Source: Roseomonas haemaphysalidis
Lineage (GTDB): Bacteria > Pseudomonadota > Alphaproteobacteria > Acetobacterales > Acetobacteraceae
Assembly (NCBI RefSeq): GCF_017355405.1
Contig: NZ_CP061177.1
Span: 1,719,001-1,783,000 of the forward strand
Length of the DNA stretch: 64,000 nt
Direction of reading: 5' to 3'
The notes under the pieces are model-generated. The model had not been told where the DNA came from, did no database searches, and saw nothing but the letters and a program-made list of their open reading frames with translations. Position 1 is the first letter of the stretch; each line of letters opens with the position of its first letter. Position numbers and translations under genes: made by a program. Positions 37,508 to 47,101 of the stretch are shown one piece after another.

Positions 37508-38824
37508 ATGCAAACCCAATTCAGCGCCGCGCAGCTGGCCGACCCGGACACGCGCGAGTCCAACGCCATCCTGCGCAGCTGCGTGCATTGCGGCTTCTGC
37601 ACCGCCACCTGCCCGACCTTTGTATTGCTGGGCGACGAGCTGGACAGCCCGCGCGGCCGCATCTACCTGATCAAGGACATGCTGGAAGGCGGCGGCCCGG
37701 CCACGGAGCCAGTGGTGCGGCACGTGGACCGCTGCCTGTCCTGCCTAAGCTGCATGACCACCTGCCCGTCGGGCGTGAATTACATGCACCTGGTGGACCA
37801 CGCCCGGAAGCATATCGAGGAAACCTACGTCCGCCCCTGGCCGGAACGCATGCTGCGCCGGCTCCTGGGCACGCTGCTGCCCCACCCCGGGCGGTTCCGC
37901 CTGGCGCTGCGCGGCGCCGCGCTGGCCCGGCCGTTGCGCGGCCTGCTGCCCGCCGGGCCGCAGATCTTCCGCCGGCTGCGGGCGATGCTGGACCTCGCCC
38001 CCGCCGCCCTGCCACCCGCGCCGCGGCCCGGCCCCCAGGTGCACCGGGCGCAGGGCCAGCGGCGCGGCCGCGTGGCGCTGCTGTCCGGCTGCGCCCAGAC
38101 GGTGCTGGCGCCGTCCATCAACGATGCCACCATCCGCCTGCTGACCCGGCTGGGGGTGGAGGTGGTGGTCAGCCCCGGCCAGGGCTGCTGCGGCGCGCTG
38201 AACCACCACATGGGCCAGCACGACCCGGCCATGCGGCTCGCCGCCGCCAACATCGCCGCCTGGACGCGGGAGATGGAGGGCGAGGGGCTGGACGCGGTGG
38301 TGATCAACGCTTCCGGCTGCGGCACCACGGTCAAGGACTACGGCTTCATGTTCCGGGAGGCGGAGCCGGCGCTGGCGGCGCAGGCGGCGGCGGTGGCGGC
38401 CCTGGCCAAGGATGTGTCGGAAGTGCTGGTCCGCTTCGGCTACGCCCCCAGCCGCCCGGCGCCAGGGCTGGAGGTCGCCTACCATGCCGCCTGCTCGCTG
38501 CAGCACGGCCAGAAGATCACCGCCGCGCCCAAGCAGCTGCTGCGGCAGGCGGGCTTCGCGGTGCGCGAGCCGGCGGAGGCGCATCTCTGCTGCGGCAGCG
38601 CCGGCACCTACAACCTCCTGCAGCCCGAGATCGCGGGGCAGCTCCGGGAGCGCAAGCGGGCCAGCCTGCGGGCCACGGGTGCCGCGGTGGTGGCCAGCGG
38701 CAACATCGGCTGCCTGACGCAGCTGGGCGGCGCCGATGCCATGCCGGTAGTGCACACGGTGGAATTGCTGGACTGGATGGCGGGGGGGCCGGAGCCGGCG
38801 GCACTGGGCGCCACGGCGCCCTAG
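37508..38824 (+). CDS. glcF: Glycolate oxidase iron-sulfur subunit GlcF
   Basis: A 438-residue Fe-S subunit passing electrons from the GlcDE flavins to the quinone pool. Two ferredoxin-type clusters: CVHCGFCTATCP (about residues 25-36) and CLSCLSCMTTCPSG (about 75-88). Two CCG-type domains (cysteine-rich domains) follow: GQGCCGALNHHMG and HLCCGSAGTYNLLQPE. Length is slightly above GlcF average. ATG 37508 has GGGAG 11 bases upstream. It ends 77 bases before the DNA glycosylase gene. Confidence 0.94.
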   Translation: MQTQFSAAQLADPDTRESNAILRSCVHCGFCTATCPTFVLLGDELDSPRGRIYLIKDMLEGGGPATEPVVRHVDRCLSCLSCMTTCPSGVNYMHLVDHARKHIEETYVRPWPERMLRRLLGTLLPHPGRFRLALRGAALARPLRGLLPAGPQIFRRLRAMLDLAPAALPPAPRPGPQVHRAQGQRRGRVALLSGCAQTVLAPSINDATIRLLTRLGVEVVVSPGQGCCGALNHHMGQHDPAMRLAAANIAAWTREMEGEGLDAVVINASGCGTTVKDYGFMFREAEPALAAQAAAVAALAKDVSEVLVRFGYAPSRPAPGLEVAYHAACSLQHGQKITAAPKQLLRQAGFAVREPAEAHLCCGSAGTYNLLQPEIAGQLRERKRASLRATGAAVVASGNIGCLTQLGGADAMPVVHTVELLDWMAGGPEPAALGATAP

Positions 38825-38901
38825 AAAGCGGGCCGCGCCTCGCCGCCCAAAACCATACCGGCCATCCGCGCGTTGCTGCCCGCCACCAGAAAGGGCAGCC
38901 C

Positions 38902-39675
38902 ATGGCCAGCGCGAATCGCCCACGCGGCGGAACCACCCCCGCACCGACCGCGGAAACCCGCGCCTTTCTGGTCGAGGTGCACGGGCGGCTGTGCCGCACC
39001 TACCACTGCCCGATCCCGTATTTTCATGAACTCGACCCCCTGGACGAGCTCGTGTCCTCGCTGCTGTCGCATCGGACGAAAAACGCCGACTCCGCCCGTG
39101 CCTTCGGCAACCTGCGTGCCGGTTTCACGGACTGGGAGGCGGTTCGCGACGCCCCGGTGGAGCGCGTCGAGCAGGCCCTGTCCCCCTGCACCTGGCCGGA
39201 AGCCAAGGCCCCCGCCCTGCAGCGCACCTTGCGCGAGATCACGGAACGGCAGGGCCGCCTGACCCTGGACCACCTGGCGGACATGACCGTGCCGGAGGCC
39301 CGCGCCTGGCTGGAGGCAATCACCGGCATCGGACCCAAGACCAGCGCCGCGGTGCTGAGCTTTTCCGCGCTGCACCGCCGCGCCCTGCCGGTGGACAGCC
39401 ACCACCACCGCGTCGCGGTGCGGCTCGGCCTGATCCCGGCCAGCCTCGCGGTCGGGCCGTCGCACCGCGTGCTGGAGGCCATGCTGCCCGAGGAATGGGA
39501 CGCCCAGCAGGTCTACGACAACCACGAGATCCTGATGTTGCACGGCCAGAAGGTGTGCCACTTCCGCAGCCCGCAATGTTCCCGCTGCACACTGCTGGAC
39601 CTGTGCCCCACGGGGCGGGACCGTACGGCGGGGCAGGTCCGCGCCGCACCTACCGCTCAGGCCGGGCTGCTTTGA
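38902..39675 (+). CDS. HhH-GPD DNA glycosylase with 4Fe-4S cluster (endonuclease III-like)
   Basis: A 257-residue base-excision repair enzyme of the endonuclease III superfamily. The helix-hairpin-helix is ITGIGPKTSAAVLSF (about residues 140-155) with the Lys aligning to the catalytic K120 of E. coli Nth; the catalytic Asp is in LPVDSHHHRVAVRLG. A C-x6-C-x2-C-x5-C cluster motif (VCHFRSPQCSRC and DLC) closes the protein. It is not a canonical Nth: the VDTH motif is VDSHHH and the N terminus differs, so its lesion preference is uncertain. The start ATG 38902 has AAAGGG upstream. Confidence 0.87.
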   Translation: MASANRPRGGTTPAPTAETRAFLVEVHGRLCRTYHCPIPYFHELDPLDELVSSLLSHRTKNADSARAFGNLRAGFTDWEAVRDAPVERVEQALSPCTWPEAKAPALQRTLREITERQGRLTLDHLADMTVPEARAWLEAITGIGPKTSAAVLSFSALHRRALPVDSHHHRVAVRLGLIPASLAVGPSHRVLEAMLPEEWDAQQVYDNHEILMLHGQKVCHFRSPQCSRCTLLDLCPTGRDRTAGQVRAAPTAQAGLL

Positions 39676-39691
39676 GGGCGCGGCGCGCCCT

Positions 39692-40681
39692 TCAAGGTCC
39701 GCCGGCGGCGCGCTCTTCCGTCACCACCTCGCCCACCGCCGCGGGTGCCGGCGCGAAGACGCGCAGCGCGCCGGGGCGGATGCCGTAGCGCAGCGGCGGC
39801 CGCATCGGCACCACCTCGCCATCCACGGACACGCGCATCCAGGCGGAATGGCTCTGGATCTCCGCCTCCTGCACCAGGTGGCTTTCGAAGTCGCGCTCCT
39901 CGCGCAGCCGGCCGGCCAGGGCGCGCACGGCCACCTTCAGCAGGCCCCAGGGCCGGCCGTGGCGCACCACGAACAGGCACAGCCTGCCGTCGTCCAGCAC
40001 GGCGCGGGTGCCGGGGCGGGGCAGGCTGACTTCATAGGCGTTGTTGCCGATAAACAGCAGCGGAGTCCGGTAGCGTTTTTCCCAGGCTTCCGTGCGTACC
40101 CGCAGGTGCCGCACCGGGTAACGCAGCAGGACCCGCGCGCCGGCCAGCACCATGGCCGGCCACTTGCCCCAGCCGCTGCGCTCCCGCTGCCGGTCGCGGT
40201 CCGCGACCATGGTGGCGTAGAGGCCGATGGACGAGTTGTTGACGAAGACGCGCCCGTTCACCTCGGCCACGTCCACCATGCGGGTTTGCCGCGCGGCGAT
40301 GACATCCACCGCGCCATCGATCTCCTGCGGCAGGCCGAGGTCCTTGGCGAAGTGGTTCAGCGTGCCCAGCGGCAACACGCCGAAGGCGACGCCGCTGCCC
40401 GCCATGACACCCGCCACGGCGCCGATCGAGCCATCGCCGCCGCCGGCCACCACGGCATCGAAATGCCGGCCGGGGCCGGCTTGGCGCAGCAGGTCGCGCG
40501 CCGTGTCCACCAGCGCCTCGCCCTTCACCATGTGCAGGTCGGCCTCGATGCCATGCCGCGCAAAGGCGGCGGACAGGGCCGGGCGCGGGTCCCGTGCCTG
40601 CACGGCGCCACCGCCGGCATTGAGGATGACGGCGAGCCGCAGCGGCGCGGCCGGGCGCGGTTCGTCGCTGGGCTGGGGCAA
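39692..40681 (-). CDS. Diacylglycerol-kinase-like lipid kinase
   Basis: About 329 residues of a DAGK-catalytic-domain protein (YegS/DgkB type). LAVILNAGGGAV, then VVAGGGDGSIGAVAGVM (the GGDGT nucleotide motif as GGDGS), LPLGTLNHFAKDLGLP, and FVNNSSIGLYA are typical. It should phosphorylate a membrane lipid or related alcohol. The start is unclear: no ATG lies in frame at the right place; a TTG at 40681 gives a family-length protein, a CTG at 40693 is an alternative. It follows the small membrane protein gene by 8 bases, so the two are an operon. Confidence 0.8.
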   Translation of the reverse strand: MPQPSDEPRPAAPLRLAVILNAGGGAVQARDPRPALSAAFARHGIEADLHMVKGEALVDTARDLLRQAGPGRHFDAVVAGGGDGSIGAVAGVMAGSGVAFGVLPLGTLNHFAKDLGLPQEIDGAVDVIAARQTRMVDVAEVNGRVFVNNSSIGLYATMVADRDRQRERSGWGKWPAMVLAGARVLLRYPVRHLRVRTEAWEKRYRTPLLFIGNNAYEVSLPRPGTRAVLDDGRLCLFVVRHGRPWGLLKVAVRALAGRLREERDFESHLVQEAEIQSHSAWMRVSVDGEVVPMRPPLRYGIRPGALRVFAPAPAAVGEVVTEERAAGGP

Positions 40682-40689
40682 AGGGTGGC

Positions 40690-41070
40690 TCAGGTCTGCT
40701 TGAAGATGATGCCGTTGAGCGTGCGGCAGGCGGCGACCACCGCCACCAGCCACAGGCCCTGCACGATCATGCCCCCCGGCGTCAGCACGTAGCCGGCGGC
40801 GACCAGCCGGGTGGGAACGGCGGCGACCATGGGCTGCATTTCCGCCGGCACCGGCAGCGCGGCGATCACCTGCAGCGCCGCCCACCACAGGGCCCCCAGC
40901 ATCAGCAGCAGCGGCGCGGCGATCTCCGCCAGCAGCTCCACGAAGGTCAGCCCGAAGCTGACGAGGCCCCAGAAGGCCACGCCCAGCGCCTTGAGGGCCA
41001 CGCGGAACCAACGGTCGCCGCCGCGGCGCTCCTCCAGCCCGAAATCATCATGCCTGGAATAGCCGGACAT
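40690..41070 (-). CDS. Small membrane protein of unknown function
   Basis: A 126-residue protein with an acidic/basic soluble N terminus (MSGYSRHDDFGLEERRGGDR) and three probable helices (about residues 25-58, 65-80 and 100-120). No family recognised. The start at 41070 has GGGGAG upstream; an earlier in-frame start would add 18 residues. It is directly upstream of the lipid-kinase-like gene, 8 bases apart, so the membrane may be a shared site of action. Confidence 0.65.
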   Translation of the reverse strand: MSGYSRHDDFGLEERRGGDRWFRVALKALGVAFWGLVSFGLTFVELLAEIAAPLLLMLGALWWAALQVIAALPVPAEMQPMVAAVPTRLVAAGYVLTPGGMIVQGLWLVAVVAACRTLNGIIFKQT

Positions 41071-41178
41071 CGCACCGCTCCCCGTTGCCCGCCCTGAATA
41101 GCGGATGGGGGCGGTTCTGGACATGCGGGAATCACGCGAACGGCCGGGGGAGGGGCCTCCTCCGGCCGTCCGGGCCGG

Positions 41179-42171
41179 TCAGCGCGGCTGCTGGATCGCC
41201 GACAGGCGCCAGCTGCCACCGTTCTGACGCACAAAGGTCCACAGCTCGGCACTGGTCTGCCGGCGCTGCGGGTCGCCTTCCACCACGGCACCGGTGGACA
41301 GGTCGCGCGTCACGTCCACCATGCTGAAGCGCATCGCGACGGTGGCGAACTCGGCGCTGCCTTCGCGCCATGCCTCGGACAGGTCGCCCTGCTCCAGCCG
41401 CACGTCGCTGGTCATGTTCTGCCAGTTGCGCGCCGCGAGGTCGCGCAGGTCGCCGGCGAAGTAGCTGGCCATTTCCGGCGTGGCCAGGCGGCCGATCGCC
41501 GCCTCGTCCCGCCGCGACCAGGCGGCGTTGACGTCGCGCAGCAGCCCCTCGAAGGCCTGGAAGTCGGCGGGGCCGACCTGCACCGGCACGCCGGCGGGCG
41601 CGCGGCCACCCCCCAGCCCGGCGGCGGCCGCGGGATTGCTGGCCTGCCGGGCATAGGGGCCGGCGGCGGCGTCGCGCGGCATGGCGCCGGGGTTGGGGCC
41701 GCCCGCCATGGCGGGCTGGCTGCGGTTGCGCACCAGCTTCATGACGAAGCGCACCAGCAGCACCACCAGCCCGATCTGCAGCAGCAGGCCCAGCAGGCCG
41801 CCAAAGCCGCTGATGCCGCCGAACATGCCGTTGCCGAACAGCATGCCGCCCAGGCCGACGCCGATCAGGCCACCCATCAGCCCGGCGCCAAAGCCGCCGC
41901 CGAACAGCCCACCGCTGCGCGCGGGCGCCACGGCGCCGGGCGAGGCCGGGCGGCTGGGCTGGGTCATGGTGCGGTCCATTGGGCGCGCGCCGCTGTCCGG
42001 GATGGTGCGGGTGCTGGGCGGCGGGCTGTAGGTGCGGGCGCCGCGGCTGCCGGAGCTGAAGCCGCCGCCGGGGCGCGCATCGGCCATGGCGGGGGCCAGC
42101 ACCAGGGCCAGCGCGGCGGTGGCGGCCAGCAACCGACCGGCGAGGGGCTTCGAGGAACTGGAGCGCGGCAT
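41179..42171 (-). CDS. Exported Tim44-like domain protein
   Basis: A 330-residue protein with a signal peptide (about residues 1-32: APAMADA end), a Pro/Ser-rich segment, a Gly-rich hydrophobic region of about 60 residues (GGLFGGGFGAGLMGGLIGVGLGGMLFG, then LLGLLLQIGLVVLLVRFVMKLV; about 90-150) that probably spans the membrane, and a C-terminal Tim44-like domain (about 205-325: DFQAFEGLLRDVNAAWSRRDEAAIGRLATPEM and the later SAELWTFVRQNGGSWRLSAIQQ). This matches alphaproteobacterial Tim44-like proteins. A start at 42192 also has a good GGAG site; 42171 is used for the cleaner signal peptide. Confidence 0.85.
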   Translation of the reverse strand: MPRSSSSKPLAGRLLAATAALALVLAPAMADARPGGGFSSGSRGARTYSPPPSTRTIPDSGARPMDRTMTQPSRPASPGAVAPARSGGLFGGGFGAGLMGGLIGVGLGGMLFGNGMFGGISGFGGLLGLLLQIGLVVLLVRFVMKLVRNRSQPAMAGGPNPGAMPRDAAAGPYARQASNPAAAAGLGGGRAPAGVPVQVGPADFQAFEGLLRDVNAAWSRRDEAAIGRLATPEMASYFAGDLRDLAARNWQNMTSDVRLEQGDLSEAWREGSAEFATVAMRFSMVDVTRDLSTGAVVEGDPQRRQTSAELWTFVRQNGGSWRLSAIQQPR

Positions 42172-42254
42172 GGTTTCTCTCCGGATTGTCATGATTTCTC
42201 CATGCCTATATAGGGAGCCCGGGACCCCAAGCCAATGCATCCGGCGCCCCCGCT

Positions 42255-43607
42255 TCAAACGGGCAGCCCGGCCCAGGCCAGGGCGAGCCCCGCCAGCGCC
42301 GCCACCAGCAGGCAGGCCACGACGCCCAGCCGCAACCCGAACAGGCACGCCGCGGCCAGCCCCACCAGCAGCACCGCCGGCCCGTCCAGGCTGCTCCACA
42401 CCGGTAGCTCCAGCGACAGCGGCCCGATGCCGGCGGGCCGCACCGCGCGAAACAGCACCCGCAGCCCGAACCACAGCGCCAGGTTGGCGATCACGCCCAC
42501 CACCGCCGCCGTCACGCCCGCCAGGGCACCGGACAGGCGCGCGCTGTTCTGCAGCCGCTCGATCCACGGCGCGCCCAGGAACACGAAGGCGAAGCAGGGC
42601 GCAAAGGTGACCCACAGCACCAGCAGAGATCCCAGCATCCCGCCGGCGACGCCGCCCGGACCGGCCGCCGCCCGTGCGCCGGCCAGAAAGCCGACGAACT
42701 GCAACACCAGGATCAACGGCCCCGGCGTGGATTCCGCCAGGCCCAGGCCGGCGAGCATCTCCTGCGCCGTCAGCCAGCCGTGCAGCCGCACCGCGTCCTG
42801 CGCCACATAGGCCAGCACCGCGTAGGCGCCGCCGACCGTGACCACCGCCATCTTGGAAAAGAACACCGCGATGTCGGCAAAGGCGGCGGGGCCGGCGGCC
42901 AGCAGCAGCGCCACGGGCAGCAGCCACAGCAGCAATGCCAGCAGCCCGGCGCGGCGGGCACCGGCGGCCAGCCGGGCGGCGCGGGCCGGCTCCGCCGCCA
43001 GCACGGCGTCGATCAGCTCGGGGGGGCCATCATCGGCCGTGGCGGCGGAGCGGTTCAGCCCGGCGGGGGCCAGCAGCCCCGCCAGTGCCGCCACGGCCAC
43101 CACCAGCGGAAAGGGCAGCGCCAGCAGAAACAGCGCCGCGAAGGCCGCCCCCGCCAGGCACCATGCCAGCGGGCCGTGCAGCGCCCGGCCGGCGAGGCGG
43201 ACCAGGGCCTGCAGCACCATCACCAGCACCGCGCATTTCAGCCCGGCGAACAGCGCCGCCACCGCGGGCAGCGTGCCCAGCGTGGCGAACAGGACCGACA
43301 GCGCCAGCATCACCGCCGCGCCGGGCAGGATGAACAGCAGCCCCGCCACCAGCCCGCCGCGCGGGCCATGCATCAGCCAGCCCAGATAGGTGGCGAGCTG
43401 CTGCGCTTCCGGCCCGGGCAGCAGCGCGCAGAAATTCAGTGCCTGCAAGAAGCGCCGCTCGCCGATCCAGCGACGCTGTTCCACCAGCTCGCGGTGCATC
43501 AGCGCGATCTGCCCGGCCGGCCCGCCAAAGGACAGCAGGCCGATGCGGGCCCATACGCGCGTGGCCTGCGCCAAGGTCGGCAAGGTGGGGGGCGGCGTGT
43601 CGGTCAT
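42255..43607 (-). CDS. chrA: Chromate transporter ChrA (two-domain form)
   Basis: A 450-residue inner-membrane protein of the CHR superfamily, long-chain form with two homologous halves. First half: GPAGQIALMHRELVEQRRWI and FCALLPGPEAQQLATYLGWLMHG; second half: VTVGGAYAVLAYVAQDAV and LGLAESTPGPLILVLQFVGFLAG. About ten hydrophobic spans. ChrA proteins export chromate by proton/chromate antiport; whether this one confers resistance is not shown. The start at 43607 is used; 25 residues of an earlier frame lack similarity. The gene has no resistance partners nearby (no chrB). Confidence 0.93.
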   Translation of the reverse strand: MTDTPPPTLPTLAQATRVWARIGLLSFGGPAGQIALMHRELVEQRRWIGERRFLQALNFCALLPGPEAQQLATYLGWLMHGPRGGLVAGLLFILPGAAVMLALSVLFATLGTLPAVAALFAGLKCAVLVMVLQALVRLAGRALHGPLAWCLAGAAFAALFLLALPFPLVVAVAALAGLLAPAGLNRSAATADDGPPELIDAVLAAEPARAARLAAGARRAGLLALLLWLLPVALLLAAGPAAFADIAVFFSKMAVVTVGGAYAVLAYVAQDAVRLHGWLTAQEMLAGLGLAESTPGPLILVLQFVGFLAGARAAAGPGGVAGGMLGSLLVLWVTFAPCFAFVFLGAPWIERLQNSARLSGALAGVTAAVVGVIANLALWFGLRVLFRAVRPAGIGPLSLELPVWSSLDGPAVLLVGLAAACLFGLRLGVVACLLVAALAGLALAWAGLPV

Positions 43608-43692
43608 GCGGCGGCTGTTCCCGGCTCGCCGCGAATCGCAGAGCGGCGGCCGGCAGGTTGGCGTTCCCGCCGGCCGCGTCAACCGCGCCGCG

Positions 43693-46269
43693 TCACCCCA
43701 GGCGCAGGCGCAGCGCGTTGCGGATGTCGGCCTGCGAATACGGCTTCTTGATCACCACCGCCCGGCGGAAGCGCTCGGGAAAGGCGCCCGCCTCGCCATA
43801 GCCGGTGGCGAAGATGAACGGGATGCCGCGGGCGATCAGCGCGTCCGCCACGGGAAAGCTGTTTTCCCGGCCGAGGTTCATGTCCAGCAGGGCCAGGTCC
43901 GGCGCCTGCCGGGCGATGATCTGCAGCGCCGCCTGCACGCTGGAAGCCACCTCCACATCCGGCACGCCCAGGCGCCGGCACTGGTCCTCCGCATCCATGG
44001 CGATCAGCAGGTTGTCCTCGACCAGCAACAGGCGGGACGGCAGGGGCACCGCCTCCTGCTCCGGCGCGGCCTCGGCCTGCGGGGCGGGGGCGGGCTCGTC
44101 CGGGGCATCCTGCACCTGCACCGCCGGCAGCACGAAGCGGGCCTGCAGGCCGCCCAGCAGGTAATGCAGCTCCGCCTCGCCCTTCAGGTCGTGGGGAATG
44201 GCGCGCTCGATGATGGTGCTGCCGAAGCCCTTGCGGTTGGGCACGCGCACCGGCGGGCCGCCTTCCTCCACCCAGCGGATCTCCAGGTCGTCGTTCGGCA
44301 GCCGCTGCCAGTGGATCCGCACGGTGCCGTGGCTGTCGCACAGCGCGCCGTACTTGGCGGCGTTGGTCATCATCTCATGGACCACCAGGGCCAGCGTGGT
44401 CTGGGCCGCCGGCTCCAGCAGCACCGGCGGGCCGGACAGGATCACCCGGTCGGCCTTGGCTTCCAGGTAGGCGGCGGCCTCGGCCTGCACCAGGTCGGCC
44501 AGCGGGGCGGGCTGCCAGTTGTCGGCGGTGATCTGGTCGTGCGCGCGGGCCAGGGCCTGGATGCGGCCGCCGATCATGGTGGCGAACTCGTCCACCGAGC
44601 CGGCATGGCCGCGGCTTTGCCCCACCAGCCCGCGGATCAGGCCCAGGATGTTGCGCACCCGGTGGTTCAGCTCGGCGATCAGGATTTCCTGCCGCTCCTG
44701 CGCCACGCGGCGCTCACGCTCCGCGAGGTCGGACAGCTGCAGCACCACTTCCAGCAGGGTGATACGCAGGCGCTCGGCCAGCTGCAGGTCGCTCTCGCTC
44801 CAGGGGCGGGACTGGCCTTCCACCGTTTCGCGCCAGGCGGCGAAGCTTTTGCGCGGCGTCATGCGGATGCCGTTGGGGCCGAGGCCCACGGGCTTGTGCG
44901 GGTCGCCCGCCCAGGTCACCGAATGCGCCAGCTGGCGGCGAAAGAACACCAGGTAGTCGCGGGGCCCGCGCGACAGCGGAATGGCCAGGATGCCCGAGGC
45001 ACGCTCGGCATAGTCCTGCGCCGCCGGCAGCGCGTCGCCCAGCCGGTGCGTGCAGAAGATGGTGCCCGATGCTGTGCGGTTGAGAAAGCGCACCAGGGCG
45101 GCGAATTCCTCCGTGCTCGGCGTGTGGCCGCGCAGCGCGGTGCCGTCGGCGCTCCACAGCCCGATGCCGTCGCAGGGGATCACCTCGGCCAGGGTGTCCA
45201 GGAACTCCGCCAGTCCGCGCGTGCCGGGGCGCATGGCGCCGAGCGCCGCCATCAGGCGGTTGTGCACCTTGGTGGCCTCGGCCGCGCGTGCCAGCTCGGC
45301 TTCGCGCTCGCGGCTTTCCAGCTGCAGCGAAAACACCTGGCCGAACAGCTCGCAGGCGGTGCGGCGCTCGAAGCTGACGCGCAGCTTTTCCGTGTGGTGG
45401 CAGGCGATCAGCCCCCACAGCTTGCCCTTGCGCATCACCGACACGGACATGGAGGCCGCGACGCCCATGTTCTTGAGGTACTCGATGTGCATGGGCGACA
45501 CGCTGCGCAGCACGCTGAGCGACAGGTCCAGCGGCTGGTCGCCAGTGTTGGGCGCCGACAGCACGGGCACCGGCACGGCTTCCACGTCGGCGATCAGCCG
45601 CAGCCAGTTGCGCTCGTACAGCAGCCGCGCCTGCTTCGGGATGTCGGAGGCCGGGAAATGCAGCCCCATGAAGGAGTCCAGGAAGCTGGCCACCGACTCG
45701 GCCACCACCTCGCCGGTGCCGTCCGCATGGAAGCGGTACAGCATGACCCGGGAAAAGCCGGTCAGCGCGCGCACCTGGCGCACCGCCTCGCGGCACAGGG
45801 CGTCCGCATCCTCGGCCTGCTGCAGCCGCGCCATCATGCCGCGCAGCGTGCTGCCGGAATCCAGCCCGTCGTCCAGCTCGGACGGCTCGCCCTCGATGAC
45901 GATCAGGTCGTCCGAGATATGGATGGCGAGGTCGTAGGGCACGCCGTCGGGCTGCAGCGACAGGCGGAACAGCCGCTCCAGCGCCGAGGGGCCGCGCAGC
46001 ATGTGCAGCCGGCCGCCGATCTCGTGCATCGTGTCGTGGCTGAACAATTCGGGCAGGGAGGCGCCGATCACCTCCTCCACCGGGCGGCCGAGATGCGCGA
46101 GCACGTTGGCGGATGCGCGGCGGATGCGCCAGTCATGCGTCATGGCCAGCAGAAAGCCGATGGACTGGACGGCGCCGAGCTGGTGGATCGGCTCGCGGTC
46201 GCAATTGGTCAGGTCCACGGGCTGGCGCAACTCGTGGCCCGACGGCAGGAGGGTCAGTCCATCAGACAT
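43693..46269 (-). CDS. bphP: Bacteriophytochrome hybrid HWE histidine kinase with fused receiver
   Basis: An 858-residue red/far-red light sensor kinase. Biliverdin-binding Cys23 is in DLTNCDREPIHQLGAVQSIG. The PAS, GAF (about 135-310; FPASDIPKQARLLYERNWLR with the PASDIP motif, and PMHIEYLKNMGV) and PHY (about 325-500, with the tongue motif MTPRKSFAAW) photosensory core is complete. The kinase is of the HWE/HisKA_2 class with phospho-His536 in ELNHRVRNILG, and a C-terminal receiver has phospho-Asp796 in LALLDMNLG. So this is a hybrid BphP. It starts within the end of the heme oxygenase gene (8-base overlap), which supplies biliverdin. Confidence 0.95.
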   Translation of the reverse strand: MSDGLTLLPSGHELRQPVDLTNCDREPIHQLGAVQSIGFLLAMTHDWRIRRASANVLAHLGRPVEEVIGASLPELFSHDTMHEIGGRLHMLRGPSALERLFRLSLQPDGVPYDLAIHISDDLIVIEGEPSELDDGLDSGSTLRGMMARLQQAEDADALCREAVRQVRALTGFSRVMLYRFHADGTGEVVAESVASFLDSFMGLHFPASDIPKQARLLYERNWLRLIADVEAVPVPVLSAPNTGDQPLDLSLSVLRSVSPMHIEYLKNMGVAASMSVSVMRKGKLWGLIACHHTEKLRVSFERRTACELFGQVFSLQLESREREAELARAAEATKVHNRLMAALGAMRPGTRGLAEFLDTLAEVIPCDGIGLWSADGTALRGHTPSTEEFAALVRFLNRTASGTIFCTHRLGDALPAAQDYAERASGILAIPLSRGPRDYLVFFRRQLAHSVTWAGDPHKPVGLGPNGIRMTPRKSFAAWRETVEGQSRPWSESDLQLAERLRITLLEVVLQLSDLAERERRVAQERQEILIAELNHRVRNILGLIRGLVGQSRGHAGSVDEFATMIGGRIQALARAHDQITADNWQPAPLADLVQAEAAAYLEAKADRVILSGPPVLLEPAAQTTLALVVHEMMTNAAKYGALCDSHGTVRIHWQRLPNDDLEIRWVEEGGPPVRVPNRKGFGSTIIERAIPHDLKGEAELHYLLGGLQARFVLPAVQVQDAPDEPAPAPQAEAAPEQEAVPLPSRLLLVEDNLLIAMDAEDQCRRLGVPDVEVASSVQAALQIIARQAPDLALLDMNLGRENSFPVADALIARGIPFIFATGYGEAGAFPERFRRAVVIKKPYSQADIRNALRLRLG

Positions 46270-46897
46270 GGGCGGCGTCAATCCCCGGTTCCCGCGGTGG
46301 GCATGGCTCGGCGGACAGGGCCGCCTGAAAAGCGTCAAAGGCGGCCAGCGCGCCGGCGGCGGCATCCGGCCACAAGGCACGGTCGGCCAGCCGGCCTTCC
46401 AGCACGGCCAGGAAGTCCGGCCAGGACGCGCGATGCGCCAGATAGGCGCGCGGCAGCGCCCCGCCCACCTGGCGCGCCAGCATGCCGTTGCCGAAGCGCG
46501 AGCCTTCCAGCACGTAGGCGGCGCCCAGCAGCGCGGCGTCGCCGTCCGGCAGCGACACCGGCCCGGGCGGCGGGGGCGGCGCGTCCAGCCCGTCGAGGTC
46601 CGCCGCCAGCGCGGCGCGGCGGCTGCGCCCCGGCCAGTCGGGCAGCAGCGCGGCGATGCCGCCGGCTTCCAGCGCCTGCTCCACCGGCGCCAGCGCGCGG
46701 GCATGAGCGCGCAGAAAGCGGCGGTAGCCTTCGGGCGTGTCCAGGCTGTGGCTGCCCCCCAGCGCGTCCACGGCCGCATGGCGGGGCGCCGTGGCTTCGC
46801 GCAGATACCAGCGGATGCCGCGCTCGGCCGCTGCTGCGGGGGGCGGAGTGGGGTGCCGGGTGCCGACGTCGTGGGTCAATGGCCGTGGTTTCTCCAT
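46262..46897 (-). CDS. bphO: Biliverdin-forming heme oxygenase (BphO)
   Basis: A 211-residue heme oxygenase of the phytochrome-associated type, converting heme to biliverdin, CO and iron. The proximal heme His is in LREATAPRHAAVDAL (about residue 38), and the distal-helix segment is LLGAAYVLEGSRFGNGML. Length is normal. The start at 46897 is used; a start 23 codons upstream is less likely. It lies first in a two-gene unit with bphP and overlaps it by 8 bases, the arrangement expected for a self-sufficient biliverdin-phytochrome module. Confidence 0.92.
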   Translation of the reverse strand: MEKPRPLTHDVGTRHPTPPPAAAAERGIRWYLREATAPRHAAVDALGGSHSLDTPEGYRRFLRAHARALAPVEQALEAGGIAALLPDWPGRSRRAALAADLDGLDAPPPPPGPVSLPDGDAALLGAAYVLEGSRFGNGMLARQVGGALPRAYLAHRASWPDFLAVLEGRLADRALWPDAAAGALAAFDAFQAALSAEPCPPREPGIDAAHV

Positions 46898-47101
46898 GCG
46901 GGGCGCGGGGCGCACCCGAAGGACATAGCGATCCGATTGATCATATTTAGGGCAAACTCGCGCCAAAGCCGAGAACTGCCACGTTCAAATCTGCCATGCC
47001 CGTCGCCATGTTCCGGATGGACGGCGCCGCCGGGGGGGCCGGCCAGGGCCTGCAACCCATGGCGCGCCATGGCATTCACTCCCCCGGTAATCGGAACTCT
47101 C

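Noticed and set aside
43390..46950. An 1186-codon plus-strand frame opposite chrA, bphP and bphO
   Set aside because: Low-complexity His/Gln/Arg translation with no signal or domain; the minus-strand genes are well supported.
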